Made by a program: the position numbers and the translations under genes
From: Coprinellus micaceus
Taxonomy: Eukaryota > Basidiomycota > Agaricomycetes > Agaricales > Psathyrellaceae
Direction: 5' to 3'
Length of the DNA: 64,000 nt
NCBI GenBank assembly: GCA_951394405.1
Contig: OX596337.1
Coordinates: 1,116,001 to 1,180,000 of the forward strand
Notes under the pieces: generated by a model
Seen by the model: the letters and a program-made list of their open reading frames with translations, nothing else
What the model was told of the DNA's origin: nothing
The model's database searches: none
Shown: piece by piece, positions 1 to 11,140 of the stretch
How positions within the stretch are numbered: the stretch's first letter is position 1
Layout: each line of letters begins with the position of its first letter

Positions 1-85
1 CTGGAAGGAAGGTGTGAGGCACCAGTCGCCGTATATTATCTTACAAGACCAAAAGTAATTATTAACCCCAATATACACCACTCAT

Positions 86-1347
86 CTAACTCTCGAGACA
101 GTTAAACCCCAAATCTCTCAACGCCCTCCTCAACCACCCTTCCCCCTCTTCTCTACCCAGCTCCTCGATACGCGGTTCGCTGTCCTCGCATTCAACGGCC
201 TTGATACCTCTGACCCCAGCCATCCGAACTCTTCGCGAACTCTCTTCATCAAGATATCGATACATGCTGACTCCTGTGATCATCTCCCGTCCATAGGACA
301 TCAACAGACGTTTCTTAAACCTCGGACATGCGACGACAGAAGGGGCAGCCTGGCTATAGGCTTCGCACATGGCACTTATGAAATTCCCCAGCCTTTCAGC
401 ACTTTTCGGGGAGATGCATGGCTTGAGAGTCGCGATGTGGAAGTGCGCGACTACGTTCGTGTCAGTCATTATCCAAACTGGCGGAACCTCGACTCACGAA
501 ACATCCCCAACTCGCTCCCCTCGTTTGACCTTCCAAAATACTCCCAGTCGATCAATCCACACACCTTCCAGTCGTCGCTAACGATGACGCTTCCGGGCCA
601 GAAATCGACCATCCCGAGGCACCCACCACCAGTTCTATCAGTGTCATCACGCAACGACTCCTCGACCCTGCTCGCTATCACTTCCTTCTCCTCATCCACT
701 CCCGGCAAGTCACTCAAGGCGTCCCGTGTCAACTTTACGAGGTACTCGTGGATCCCCCCATTCACGACGGTAGACATGGGGATAAGGCGCTGCACTGTCT
801 CTGCGGGGATGGACTTGGATGCGTGGTGAAATTGTGCGAGGAAGGAGCCTAGTTGATGAGCGAGCTCGAGCTCGGCGGGGAGCACGGGGCGAGGGGAGTC
901 GAGGGCGTCAGCAACACTCTGCAATTCGCCGAGATCCTCGATCCATAAGACATTGTTCTGGGTGTCGTGATGGATGACGCTGGGGACTTGGATCAACGGG
1001 TAGTCGTCCAAGGCGTCCTTCAAGGCTGTGGTGCGGAACGTGGCGTTAGCGCTGGTGGGATCGTGTGCATTGGACGTAATCTCCTGCCCAGTGATAAGCT
1101 CGAGCGCCCTTGCCTCTATCACCTGCCGTGTGACGGACACTGTGTGGCTCGCGTCGCTTGCGAGATGCGGGGGTGCGTACTTGAGGATTGCACTTGCATA
1201 CTCTTTGGAAGACGAGAAGAGGGGGATGGAGGTGGGAAATGTGACGCGTGCGGTGATGTTGGTGAAGCCGCCTGTGAGGTGCCTCACTTCGAACGCGGTG
1301 GACCCGATGGCCTGGGATTGGAGGTATGTGGTGAAGTCGAAAGCCAT
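86..1347 (-). CDS. APH-like phosphotransferase (possible pseudokinase), two exons
   Basis: The protein is about 404 aa, joined from exon 1347-498 and exon 450-86 across a 47-nt intron (GTGAGT...CGTAG, branch-like TGACTGAC). The N-lobe begins FTTYLQSQAIGSTAFEVRHL and continues with a glycine-rich stretch (LTGGFTN), as in the aminoglycoside/choline/methylthioribose kinase fold (PF01636). The catalytic-loop region reads GMVDFWPGSVIV, followed by the metal-binding-type VCGLIDWEYFG. In active APH enzymes the loop is H-G-D-x4-N; here the His position is Met and the Asn position is Ser, while both Asp residues remain. Fungal relatives often lack the His, so activity is uncertain. The substrate cannot be told from sequence. 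It lies tail-out at the left edge with no evident partner. Confidence 0.8.
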
Positions 1348-2005
1348 TGCATGCGGAGCGTGGTGGACTTGGGTGATTAGATGTGATTAATGAGGGCGCC
1401 CTCATTGGATGTACTTATACTGTCCGTGGCGTTGACATGCGGATGGTTCACATCCTCGATTCCGACTCTGTCGGCGGTTCCTCTCGTTCCAAGTCGTTGT
1501 GGCTGAAGCTTTTAATGTTGTGAAACATGGCTACATTCACTCGTGGGTGCCTCCGTTTTTTGGAGGGAACTCGCAATTTAGTGCGTACTCATTTTGAATG
1601 CCATTCTCGTCCCCCCCCAGATTCGATGACACGACGGACAAACTTCCGAGTCAGCTAGATATATATCAGTTCCTTGTGGCCCTGAAGCCTGAGGTGGTTC
1701 CCGGGTTGCTGTGCCCAGCATACTTTACGCACGGTTCTTCCCGAGTGCCGCCTGCTGTGACAGTTCCATGGGACCTACGGCGCGATTCCCGTACCCCTCC
1801 CAGCACTACTTACGCCAGGGCCCTTGTTGTTCCTTGTCACAGGCCCGAGATGCTCCGTTTTATGAAGTCAACCTTCCCTTCCTCGGTTCTTGAGTGCCAC
1901 CGGTGGCGCGTGACTTCGATTCAGCCCCCAACTTATATACGGCCGCGTGAACGGCGCTTAGACCGTCGTCACAAACTTGACTGCTCTGTATTCGCATCCC
2001 TCAGC
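1348..2005. promoter_or_regulatory. Divergent intergenic region between APH-like gene and P450
   Basis: This is the shared upstream region of two divergent genes. A TATATA element lies at 1934-1939, about 70 bp before the P450 start, and is the best TATA-box candidate. No convincing coding sequence was seen. Confidence 0.45.
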
Positions 2006-4473
2006 ATGACGGTATCTGCCATCCTCAAGATATTCCCCTCAGTCTTGGCTGCAGGACTGCTATGGAAGATTATACGTAGCTTCCTTGTCTCGCATCCTCT
2101 GGACAAGATTCCTGGTCCGCCGGCGGCGTCGCCGATTGCAGGTGCGTGCCTTGTGTCGAACCTTCAGAAGGAGAATGTATCGCTTGACGGTCGATTATTG
2201 GGGGCGTACATATAGGGAACTTTCCTCAGATGTTCAGCCCTGACGGGTGGGAGTTTCAACGCCAAATCGTCGAGGAATGTGGGTCCTTTTGATTTCCTTT
2301 GATTGCGTTGGGTAGGCGCTTATTTGGACATAGATGGGAGGGTGATACGGCTCAATGGGATGTTCAAGGTAGGTCTAAACATCCACAGCCCAATGACACG
2401 TCGCGACCTAACAATCTGCAAAGGCACCCATTCTCTACACCTATGACCCGAAAGCGTTGTACCAGATCTTCATCAAGGTACGAGGCCACTTGGAAATTGT
2501 GAGGAAAGGCTGTTTTGTAATACTCGACCTTCCAGGACCAACACATCTACGAAGAAGCCACGACATTTATTGCGTAAATGGCATACGATTCTCCAGGATA
2601 TTGTCGACTGACCATAGTATCCCGCTGGCAGCACGAACCGAGCTATCTTTGGTGACGGGCTCTTGAGCACCCTGGGTTAGTCCGGGGAAATTGTGTCGCC
2701 TCCGTCAAGGTTCTATTGACATCTGTACTCAGGCGATCACCACAAAAAGCAAAGGAAAATGCTCAACCCCGTCTTCTCTATCAGCCATATGCGGAAAATG
2801 AGTGAGCATGACTTGGCCTCCCTCCCCTCCCTTTGTCAACGCCGTTGTCTGATATGCCTCACCAGTCCCGACCTTCTTCAGCGTCACTTATGGCGTATGT
2901 TCGGAAACTCCACGGTCTTTCTAATCCTAGCTAATGGTAATCTTCGATGCTAGCTTCGTGATATCTTCCTCGACAGAACCAAGAAAGGTCCTCGAGAACT
3001 AGACATGGTCACCGACATCACGAGAGCAGCCCTGGAGATCGTCAGTCAATGCGGGCTGGGTCAATCATTCGACCCACTTACGATCGAGAAACATGAAGAG
3101 CATCGCTACATCTCTTCAATGAAGCTCCTTGGGTACGTCATTATGAGCCTTTTCGCTTCTGCCATGCAACCTGGAATCTGACCCGCCCTTACCTTATTCG
3201 CAGTCCTCTTGGCAAGAACGCTGGGATGATGATATTCAGACAAATCGTGATGCCATTGGTATACAAGTACAAGCTGGGTACGCCTCGCCTGCACAGACTC
3301 TTCATCTCGCTTTTGCCTTGGCCAAGGATGCACAAGATGCGGGATTCCGTCGATGTCATGCAAGAAACTTCCGTCGAGATCATCGAAGGTAAGAAGAAAG
3401 CGATGCAGGAAGGTACTCATGAAAGTCTGAACCAAAAGGACTTTATGACGATCCTCTGTAAGTACCTTCGCCTTCAGTACCCAGCAGGGTCTCTGACTTG
3501 TCATAGTGGAGGATAATTCCAAGGCCTCAGACGAGGATAGGCTGCCGGATAACGAAGTGATCGCGCAAATCTCGTAAGTCGTGGCCTTTCTCCTCGTTTC
3601 ACCACGCCGTTGACACCAATATTCCCGGGATAGTACCCTGATGTTCGCAGCCATGGACACGACGACTTATGCGACGTCTCGCATCCTTCACCTCCTTGCT
3701 TTGCACCAAGATGTCCAAGACAAACTGCGCGCTGAGATTCGAGCGGTAAAGCAGAGGTTCGACGGCGAGCCTGATTACGACCAGCTGTCGTCTCTCTCTT
3801 ACCTCGATGCTGTGATTCGAGAGACGCTTCGTCGACACCCTCCCATTGGCACCCTTCCACGAGAGTAGGTGAAATGTTCCGTCTTTGGACCCCGGTGGTG
3901 GGACTGAACGTCGCTTTGAATAGGGCTCACAAGGACGGAATACTGTCGCTCTCCGAGCCTGTAAAGACCGTCGATGGGAAGGAGGTCACAGAGCTTCACG
4001 TGCCGAAGGGAACGTTCCTGGTGATCTCCATCGAGGCGGCCAACACGAATCCCGACCTGTGGGGCCCCGACTCTTATGAGTGGAAGCCCGAGCGGTGGCT
4101 CTCTCCCCTTCCTGACGCTTTGCTCGAGGCCAAGATCCCCGGAGTATACTCCCACCTGTAAGTATTTCCTGCCACCCATGCTGAACACGACCTGATACCA
4201 CGATTCGCTCAGGATGACTTTCATTGGGGGCGGTAGGGCCTGCATTGGCTTCAAGTTCTCAGAGATGGAGATGAGTGGGTGCTCTGTTTTGATTACATCT
4301 CTGGAAAGCACTCATCTCCCATGATAGAGGTCCTGCTTTTCACCCTCATCGACCTCTTCAAGTTTAAACCAAGCCAAGAAATCTTCTGGAACCATATTGG
4401 CATTTCTACTCCGTCGGTTGACCGGGAGAAGTTGCGACCAGAGTTGCCGCTCCTTGTCTCTCGTGCTGCTTAG
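2006..4473 (+). CDS. Cytochrome P450 monooxygenase, 15 exons
   Basis: I traced fifteen exons: 2006-2141, 2216-2278, 2334-2368, 2424-2477, 2536-2573, 2632-2675, 2733-2801, 2866-2894, 2954-3132, 3204-3457, 3507-3573, 3634-3864, 3924-4157, 4213-4274 and 4328-4473. The total of 1641 nt closes in frame and gives 546 aa. The N-terminus carries a membrane anchor (ILKIFPSVLAAGLLWKII) and the proline hinge KIPGPPAASP. Other motifs are the I-helix AAMDTTT, the K-helix ETLR, the PERW motif and the heme loop FIGGGRACIG with its Cys ligand. All P450 hallmarks are intact, so this should be an ER-bound, NADPH-P450-reductase-dependent oxygenase. The substrate is unknown. No terpene synthase or other secondary-metabolite partner is adjacent, so a cluster role is unsupported. 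Confidence 0.95.
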
Positions 4474-4901
4474 ATATCCCTAGGGATACGACTGTGACTT
4501 CCTAGTATACCGCTTTTCCCCCTTTTTCTTTAGGAGGTTGTTGGATGGGAATAGTGGCAAAGTATCTTTTCTCGCGCAGATTCTAACCATTGACCCTTTC
4601 TCTGCCTACCATAGCCATTACCGTTAGCTATGTAGCTCGCACGATGTGGTACGCTATAATTTTCAGTCAGCACTCCGATTCAGAGGAGTCGGTGGCTCGG
4701 TGTCTGCAAACAGGTCGGGACATCTCAAGGGAGTATCACGATTCACCATGATTTCCCACAGCTTCGTGCCGGACGCCCACAGCGACACACATCGCCATAC
4801 ATACTGGATCTCTGGGAACATATCCGATAAGCCATTCAAGCCTGAGGTTAACTGCCCTACCTCCCCTCTCCCTCCTTTAGGAGTCACTTGGACAACCCTT
4901 C
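4474..4901. other. Intergenic, P450 to NACHT gene
   Basis: P450 3' region and NACHT-gene promoter. I see no further gene, RNA or repeat here. Confidence 0.5.
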
Positions 4902-7670
4902 ATGGCACAGTCAACCCGTCCAGATCTAGAGTTACCAGAGACGCAGAATAACGAAGGGACGAGCTTCTTCAAAGGCGCTCACGGTTTTTATATCGGTAAC
5001 CAAGTGAATAATCAAAATAGCATTACGATCGTAAACCATGACCGAAAATCGGGTATGTGCCACTCGTTCTCTTGGATAAGTCATCTTACAGGCGACCCAT
5101 CCTAGCCCTCGATACTCTCTGCGAGAAGCTCAACCCTCTCACCCAGGCAACTCACATTCGTAATCTCCAAAATTCTCCTCCCGACTCACAGTGTCTCCCT
5201 GGGACAAGGAAGAGAGTTATCCAGCAGATCAAGGCCTGGGCGGATAGCGGGATACTCCTCAAAGGTGTCCCCAGTCACGTATTATGGCTCTACGGCTACG
5301 TCGGATGTGGCAAGTCCGCCATTGCCCAAACTATTGCCGAGCAGTTCGCGAGAAAGCATCGCCTGGCCGCCAGCTTCTTCTTCTTTCGCGGAATGGGAGA
5401 TCGTAGTCGCGGTGCCAGGTTCGCTGCGACCATCGCCAGTCAGCTGGCGGAAAAGATCCCTGCCACCATACCTTTAATCGACATTGCGCGTGTCGCATGC
5501 GGCAGAGACCTGAACAACACCTCTGTCGCTACTCAGTTCGAGCAGCTCTTCCTTCGGCCCCTCCACGCCGCGCTCCGAAGTCCAGGACGCATGGCCCAAT
5601 CCCTACTCTCGGGGCCGTACCTCACTGTTATTGATGGACTCGACGAATGCGAAGACCGAGAGGACGTGGCCGGGCTCATCGAGAAGATCGTTGGATTCTT
5701 CAAGGATAAGCCACGTTCACCTCTGCGTTTCTTCATCTCGAGTAGAGTTGAACACCACATCGGAAGCAGGCTCAGGATAGAGGGGTCGAACGTCGAAGAA
5801 ATAGACCTCGCTGCTGAAACGTCTGAAGAGGATATCACCTTCATCGTGGACGAGACCTTCAGGATTGCCGCTACCCATAACCGAGTCATAGCAGCCTACG
5901 GCGATTGGCCTAGTCCAGAGGAGCGAAGACAACTGGTGAAGAACGCGGATAGGTCGTTCATCATCATCTCAACCCTCCTCAAGTTCATCTTACATTCAAC
6001 GAAAGAAGATGACCGCACGCCACTTGACCGACTTCCCTTGGCCCTGGATTTCAAGAATGGCCTCGACGGCCTTTATATGGAGATCCTCTCCCGTTCCAGG
6101 GACTTTGTTCACTTTGACGACATCTTATCCACCATCGCACTGGTCAAGGAACCGCTTTCCCCAATAGAATTAGGCCAACTCCTCCGTATTGAGGAATGGG
6201 ACGTTGTCGGGGTGCTCGTCAACCTCTGCGCCATTATCCACCTTCCTGCGGAGAACGACCGTCCCGTAACCTTATTCCACTCTTCCCTTCGGGAGTTCCT
6301 TTGCGCCGAGAGCAGATCCGCTCCTCGGTTCTTCGCATCACCTTCCCACCACAAGCTATTGGCCTTACGGTGTTTCGAGCATATGCTGGGGCCGATCAAG
6401 GAGAATCTTGCGAGCTACGCCAAGAGGTATTTCCACCACCACTGGGAGTCCAACGTCGCCTTTCGTGGCGACGATCCCTTGGGCCTTAGGGAAGACCTGC
6501 GGGAGTGCATTGTTCACTTCCAGGGTGAATTCAATCCATTCTCGCCGACCATCGTTCACACCAGCATCCTCACCTTCGCGCTGTTGGACCCCTTCTGGGT
6601 TACCACCATTTCACCGAGGCACCGAAAGCTCACGGTGGGGCAGTTGGCCGCGCGCTTCTCTGGGAAGACGCGCAAGGCCCCGGAGATCACTGTTCTGGGC
6701 GATGTCCTCAATGCGTTGGACCACTTGCTGTCGACGCTCTCAAAACACGAGTCAGCAAGTCCTCCTGAGGAGCTATTATCAGCCTTACAGGAGGTAGAGT
6801 CCCCCTCCGAAGCGACGCCCATTCCAAGCCGCCCGTTACTACTATCGCAACACACACTCCTCGTCGAGAACTGTCTCTCACACCTCTTCACCTTCCAGAA
6901 AAGCTCGCACATGCCGATATCGTTCCTCCCCGACTGCGACCGACCTCCATCCTCCAGAGTGCCATTGTCCATGAAGCAGCCAGGAGATCTAGACGTATCT
7001 GACTACTCATTCTGGTCGCTTGGCTTCCATCTGGCGAAGGCTATCGAACACGACCCTGAGCTCACCTTAGCTCACCTGACAAGCCGGCGTAAATACTCTA
7101 CTTCGACCGGCTTGAAGGAACCGGTGCCGCCGTTCGAGTACCTGGTTGCTCAGAATCGGTACTTTGCTACGGGGGAAACTGGAGAGTACCTTCAGCGCTT
7201 CAAATTGAACCTCGATCTCGCGACTGCTGCTGTTGATAGCATTCTGGGGGTGAGTAGATCTATCTGCCTGCATTTCGGAAATGCTAACTGCAAACGTCGA
7301 ACACCAGACGGAAACCCTAGGATCTTTACCTTCGGGCAGTAAGTGGGGTTTCCACGAAGTGACGGGGGATAGTACCTACTGGGCCTATGGATGCGTGAGT
7401 AATTTGCCCCTCCGACTTGAATTGCGGGGACTGAACGACTTTTGGGCCGATCGCAACAGTTTGCAAACGACACGTCGATCCTAAATATGTGGATGGTAAG
7501 CGCATCTAACCCATTTTGCCACCATTTGCCATCGGTCTAACCGGAATCCCCAGGGATTTGGTAACCTCGCCCGATGCTTCATGGCACTTCAGGAAGGGAC
7601 GCACAACGGTGAGACGTGCGCACTGCACCGACTATACGACGCTGCGAGAAGGGGCGGAGAGTCGAATTGA
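4902..7670 (+). CDS. NACHT-domain NTPase (fungal NLR-like), five exons
   Basis: Exons 4902-5052, 5106-7249, 7308-7394, 7460-7495 and 7554-7670 sum to 2535 nt (844 aa). The N-terminus holds the short tag FFKGAHGFYIGNQVNNQ, a type seen at the start of many mushroom NLR-like proteins. A linker resembling other agaricomycete NACHT proteins follows (CLPGTRKRVIQQI). The NACHT NTPase has Walker A GYVGCGKSAIAQ and Walker B LTVIDGLDECED, with a downstream sensor-like FFISSR. The C-terminal half is helical, and I could not see WD40, ankyrin or TPR repeats. The family is linked to self/non-self recognition and programmed cell death in fungi; a role here is inferred. Exons 3-5 are short, but the junctions are canonical and in phase. 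Confidence 0.88.
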
Positions 7671-7852
7671 CTGTCGGGGGTGGGGAGATGGAGAGACTCG
7701 ATCGATGCTGAGGTAGGGTTCTCCTTGAATACTAGTTCTTGGCTTCGCTTGTGGTCTGGGGTGCTCTGGCGGATCAAAATCAAGCGAGTTACCTTCGCAA
7801 GCACTCGTGGGGTGTCGAAGCGATTCTCCCTTGTCCCAGTGAGCAAAAGGTT

Positions 7853-7955
7853 TGACAACAGAGGGATTCGAACCCTCGCCCTTTCGGACCAGATAGAGAG
7901 GAGGAAACCCTCCAAATCCTGATTCTGGCGCCTTAGACCACTCGGCCATATTGCC
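7853..7955 (-). tRNA. tRNA-Leu (anticodon CAG) with 23-nt intron
   Basis: The transcript has a 7-bp acceptor stem (GGCAATA paired with TGTTGTC, two G-U pairs, discriminator A). The D-arm is of the leucine type (TGGCCGAGTGGTCTAAGGC). The anticodon stem is CCAGA/TCTGG with loop ATCAGGA, so the anticodon is CAG. It has a class II variable arm and the T-loop GTTCGAATC. The intron (7917-7895) sits after position 37, the canonical eukaryotic site, and contains a GGAGG/CCTCC hairpin. A short T run (TTTT) follows on the minus strand and would serve as a Pol III terminator. Confidence 0.95.
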
Positions 7956-8862
7956 CGTAAATCCATAACGCCCAATTAACCTTGAAGTCAGGAGGCAGTG
8001 GGTTCCAGCGTTCCAGAATCGTTGACTCTTTGAAGCACACCGGTACGGGCGTTTCACGGTCACCAGTGCTGCGGTGAAACGTGGTAGGAGTCCTGAAGCC
8101 TCGGGGGACGCCTCCACAGAAGCCTGGGGTACCTGACGATGGCGGCGGCACGCCAGGGGAACGGTTCGGTCTGGATGTAGCTTCTCGTGCGATCTTGGGG
8201 GGTCGGTGTTGGGGTCGAGCCAGGGGACGTGTTAAAGGATGTTTTAGACGTGGTGTATGTGGTGAATGTGAGGGACCTGCACAACGCTTCAATGAATCGT
8301 AACGGTGTTGGACCATGATCGCCTTTGACTAGACCTGGGTCTACCGACGCCGAACATTCGAGCACGGACGTCTGAAAATCTGGTTGGTCTGTGCCAGATA
8401 CACGGGGGCGTTCGAGAATAGCAACCTAGACTTGTCATGGCTCTCGGGCTAAGACCCCCAATGCTATAGTCTTTTGTCAACACCTGTCCTCAGGAGTCAC
8501 GTTTCTCCACATTCATCGAAGTGGTACTAACGTTTCAGTTCCTATACATTAGCTCGTCGTCAGTAGCATTTATTTGACCCAACAGCCTCACCATGTTCAT
8601 TTATCTGGTTTGAAGCGGTTCGAACCGATGACGAGCGGCGAGCGCTCACTGAGGCATTAGCTTACGTGAGGCCTGGGAACCTTGCGCATTGAAACTCCGA
8701 CCTCTACATCCTTCATTTTTTACACTCTCTTCTCTCCATCATCGTCCTATGTGCTCCTGCACCTCTTCACGCGCGGGTTGCTCTGCGTTGAACGCTCGGC
8801 GCGATGAGGACGCGTCTATGATGGTTTCTTGCTCTTGACGAGCGATCTCCTTGATCTTCTAG
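7956..8862. other. Intergenic between tRNA and snoRNA host locus
   Basis: Nothing coding is convincing here. A pyrimidine-rich stretch near 8718-8750 followed by the spliced snoRNA locus looks like a TOP/ribosomal-type promoter, consistent with a snoRNA host gene starting around 8740-8800. The first exon was not resolved. Confidence 0.35.
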
Positions 8863-8962
8863 GTGGTTTCTGGGATCGAGCAGACTCAGAAATGGCGGAG
8901 CATCGCACCAAGGTATGTGATGTCTACTTGGCCTCTATCACTTTTGCATTCCATTTCCCACT

Positions 8963-9062
8963 TGAATTTGATGAAAAAGAGTTTTACTCGAAACCCAGCT
9001 CGTCGACAGGCGGGAGTAACGCCCCATTATGCCTATGAGAAAACAATTTTTACTGATCCGTC
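8963..9062 (+). ncRNA. Candidate box C/D snoRNA in intron, possible 25S guide
   Basis: Box C-like TTGATGA is at 8968-8974 and box D CTGA at 9053-9056, inside the intron 8913-9118. Between them, 8991-9001 reads AAACCCAGCTC, complementary to the conserved 25S rRNA stretch GAGCUGGGUUU. In yeast that neighbourhood contains the 2'-O-methylations guided by snR48. A degenerate C' (TATGAGA, 9034-9040) is also present. The D' box and terminal stem are weak, so identity with snR48 is a suggestion only. Confidence 0.5.
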
Positions 9063-9199
9063 TTGTTTGCTTTCAATGACCACTCTTCAAACTCACCCTG
9101 ACTCTCATCCTCTCATAGGTTCGGCCGAGGTACAGGCCTTCATATATGCCTGATGTTGGCCACGTTCATTCCAAGGTTAGTGTCAACTCTTCTTTGGTT

Positions 9200-9284
9200 T
9201 GGTGTGATGTATGAAATATATTTGCTACTTCAGAGAGCTCGCGCTCGATGAGACTACATTTTCCACCAAGATCTCTGACCCCTT
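9200..9284 (+). ncRNA. snR24: U24/snR24 box C/D snoRNA, intron-encoded
   Basis: Box C (TGATGTA, 9205-9211), a D'-type CAGA after the first guide, C' (CGATGAGA) and box D (CTGA, 9275-9278) are all present inside the intron 9176-9337. The two antisense elements, ATATTTGCTACT and CACCAAGATCT, are complementary to two adjacent parts of one conserved 25S rRNA stretch. They are the diagnostic guides of U24/snR24, which directs 2'-O-methylation at neighbouring 25S residues (Cm1437, Am1449 and Gm1450 in yeast). In yeast this snoRNA sits in an intron of ASC1; here the host appears non-coding. Confidence 0.88.
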
Positions 9285-9420
9285 ATCTTCCCAATCCCTT
9301 TCTTTCGGACCTCATCTCACTGACAACCTTCCTATAGGTAGCCGTAATAGTCGAATAGGAATCGGAATTGCTACTCTTGGTTATTAGCTTTTCTTCTATA
9401 CTTGCTAATTGATTCCATGA

Positions 9421-11140
9421 ATGACCCTTCGCAATCGTATTCCGGAACATCGCGGCGTCAACGAAGTCTCGTCCTGGTTCTCCAGGTGGTATTCATTTCG
9501 ATCCGGGTCAGCTGGGTGATGGACTACGTTCATTTCCTTCGTCCCCCAAACGACTTTAGCGTCGACGACACGAGGCAAAGTACCAGTTTGACGGGAGCTT
9601 TATTTGAGATTTACACAGCCGGTCTACCTTCATACACCGCTTTCGCCGAGTACCTCAAGGTATCTGATATCATATCGCTTGGAGTTTGTGCGTGGATGTA
9701 CCTGAAGATCCCTCCCGGCTCCTTGGAATGACTCACTCGGAGGGTCCTGTCTGTCCCAACTCCCCGTGGCTGTCATGGTTTCGGACGTCTTGGTAGCGGG
9801 CCACGGCTCGCTATCGGGTTCATCGGGAAGCAACGTCATCCAAGTTCTGGACGCTGTGTACATGAATCGAAGGTGTGATATGACGGAAAGGCTATATCCC
9901 CTGGTATTGCTCACGAGGCTCTCGGAGTTGGAAGTCCTCAATCCTTCGAGGGAAAACATACGTGTGCGGAGGTGGAAATGTAATGGATCGATTATCATTC
10001 GACTGCATACACCCATACCATCGGATAATCCTCTTCTGTCCTCCCTGGACGATCGTCTTTTGCCCCAGATTTGCGGGTTTGCGGGGAATGCCAGATAGGC
10101 GCCGAGGGACGAGGACTTGGAATTGGATGGTCGTATGTGGGTAGAGATGAAACTCATGAGGCTGGCTGAAGGTGTATCTTGTTTCGTTTCACTTGATTCA
10201 ACTGCCTGGATATACCTTTGAAATGGATCGGTAGCATGAGGACAAACGAATGCGATCGTGGGTGACAATTCGCTGGACTTGGCTGTCGTAAAATATGTCG
10301 CCTACTTCGTTCTGTGCAATTAAATTGATCTCCGCTGACTATGGAACTTCCTGAAACTCGGAGTTCTCGCCTTTCCCTTTCCTCTTGGAATCGCTGAGAA
10401 GCACGAGGCCCTTGAGGAATGATCAGAACCACTGAAAAGTGCCTTGGTACTATCGATCTACTACGCCTACCACGTCTGGAATTGAAGTGCCTTATCCGCG
10501 AATTGAAATTCACTCCGACTCCTTGAACTAAAAGAAGACATGACTTACTCCAAGACGAGATAACTTCCCCGAGTTCGGGGATGGAGCGCCTCGAAGTACG
10601 TCGCTGGGTGAAGATCCGAAGCGACTTATCTGTCGATTGCCCAGAGTGAAACTCCGGTGCACTCTGGGATGTCTCCCTCCGCTTTGGCCACACTTCCCTT
10701 TGAAATGACGCGGGGTACTCAAAATCGGAGACACTCGCCGAGAACTCGTCTTGTGCCTCGAAACGACCTCCAAGCCATCGCACACGAGCGGTTCCATCTC
10801 ATCCCCAGATATTTATGAGTCGCCACCGCATGTTGCTTTAACCTCTCTTGCAAATGTTGTGCGGCCCGAGATAAGTGTGTTTCGAGATAGGTTACATAGC
10901 CAATCGATCATGTTACCACAATCTCGACGAAATCGCAGTTGCATTCGTCAAGGATGACTGGAGAAGGCCCATGGATTTGGCGGAGGATCACTGCGCGCCG
11001 CACGTGTGGGTGCGTGTGGGGACCACCTTCCGCTTTGAGAACCAGCGTTTCATCTCCGCGATATGCTTTGAAAACGCACACAAGCGCCAAGTTTTCTGTC
11101 CTCGAACAACCATCTCCTGCTGCCGTCACGGGCGGGGAAC
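9421..11140. other. Long intergenic stretch without a supported gene
   Basis: Open frames exist on both strands (about 110 codons at 9402-9731 + and about 210 at 10783-10154 -), but their translations show no domain, plausible composition or splice partners. The right end holds the promoter of the JmjC gene. I see no RNA gene or repeat. Confidence 0.35.

Larger units (their letters stand above)
8863..9420 (+). ncRNA. Probable non-coding snoRNA host gene (spliced)
   Basis: Exon-like blocks 8863-8912 and 9119-9175, and a block beginning at 9338, are separated by introns with good junctions (GTATGT...CATAG at 8913-9118; GTTAGT...TATAG at 9176-9337). The blocks encode no plausible protein in any frame: the only ATG-initiated reading across them is about 32 aa and matches nothing I recognise. 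Each intron carries box C/D snoRNA features. The simplest reading is a host transcript whose introns, not exons, are the product, as known for UHG-type genes in other eukaryotes. The 5' and 3' ends are approximate. Confidence 0.6.

Noticed and set aside
8892..9357. A 32-aa spliced reading starting MAEHRTK across the snoRNA host exons
   Set aside because: Very short, with no recognisable similarity; the introns carry the snoRNA signals, so a non-coding host explains the splicing better.
9402..9731. 109-codon plus-strand frame with a hydrophobic stretch
   Set aside because: No homology I recognise and no splice partners; it overlaps the tail of the snoRNA host locus.
10154..10783. Open frame of about 210 codons on the minus strand
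   Set aside because: Composition is Arg/Ser-rich and incoherent, with no domain, splice context or promoter. A frame this long is marginally possible by chance in a 64-kb window.
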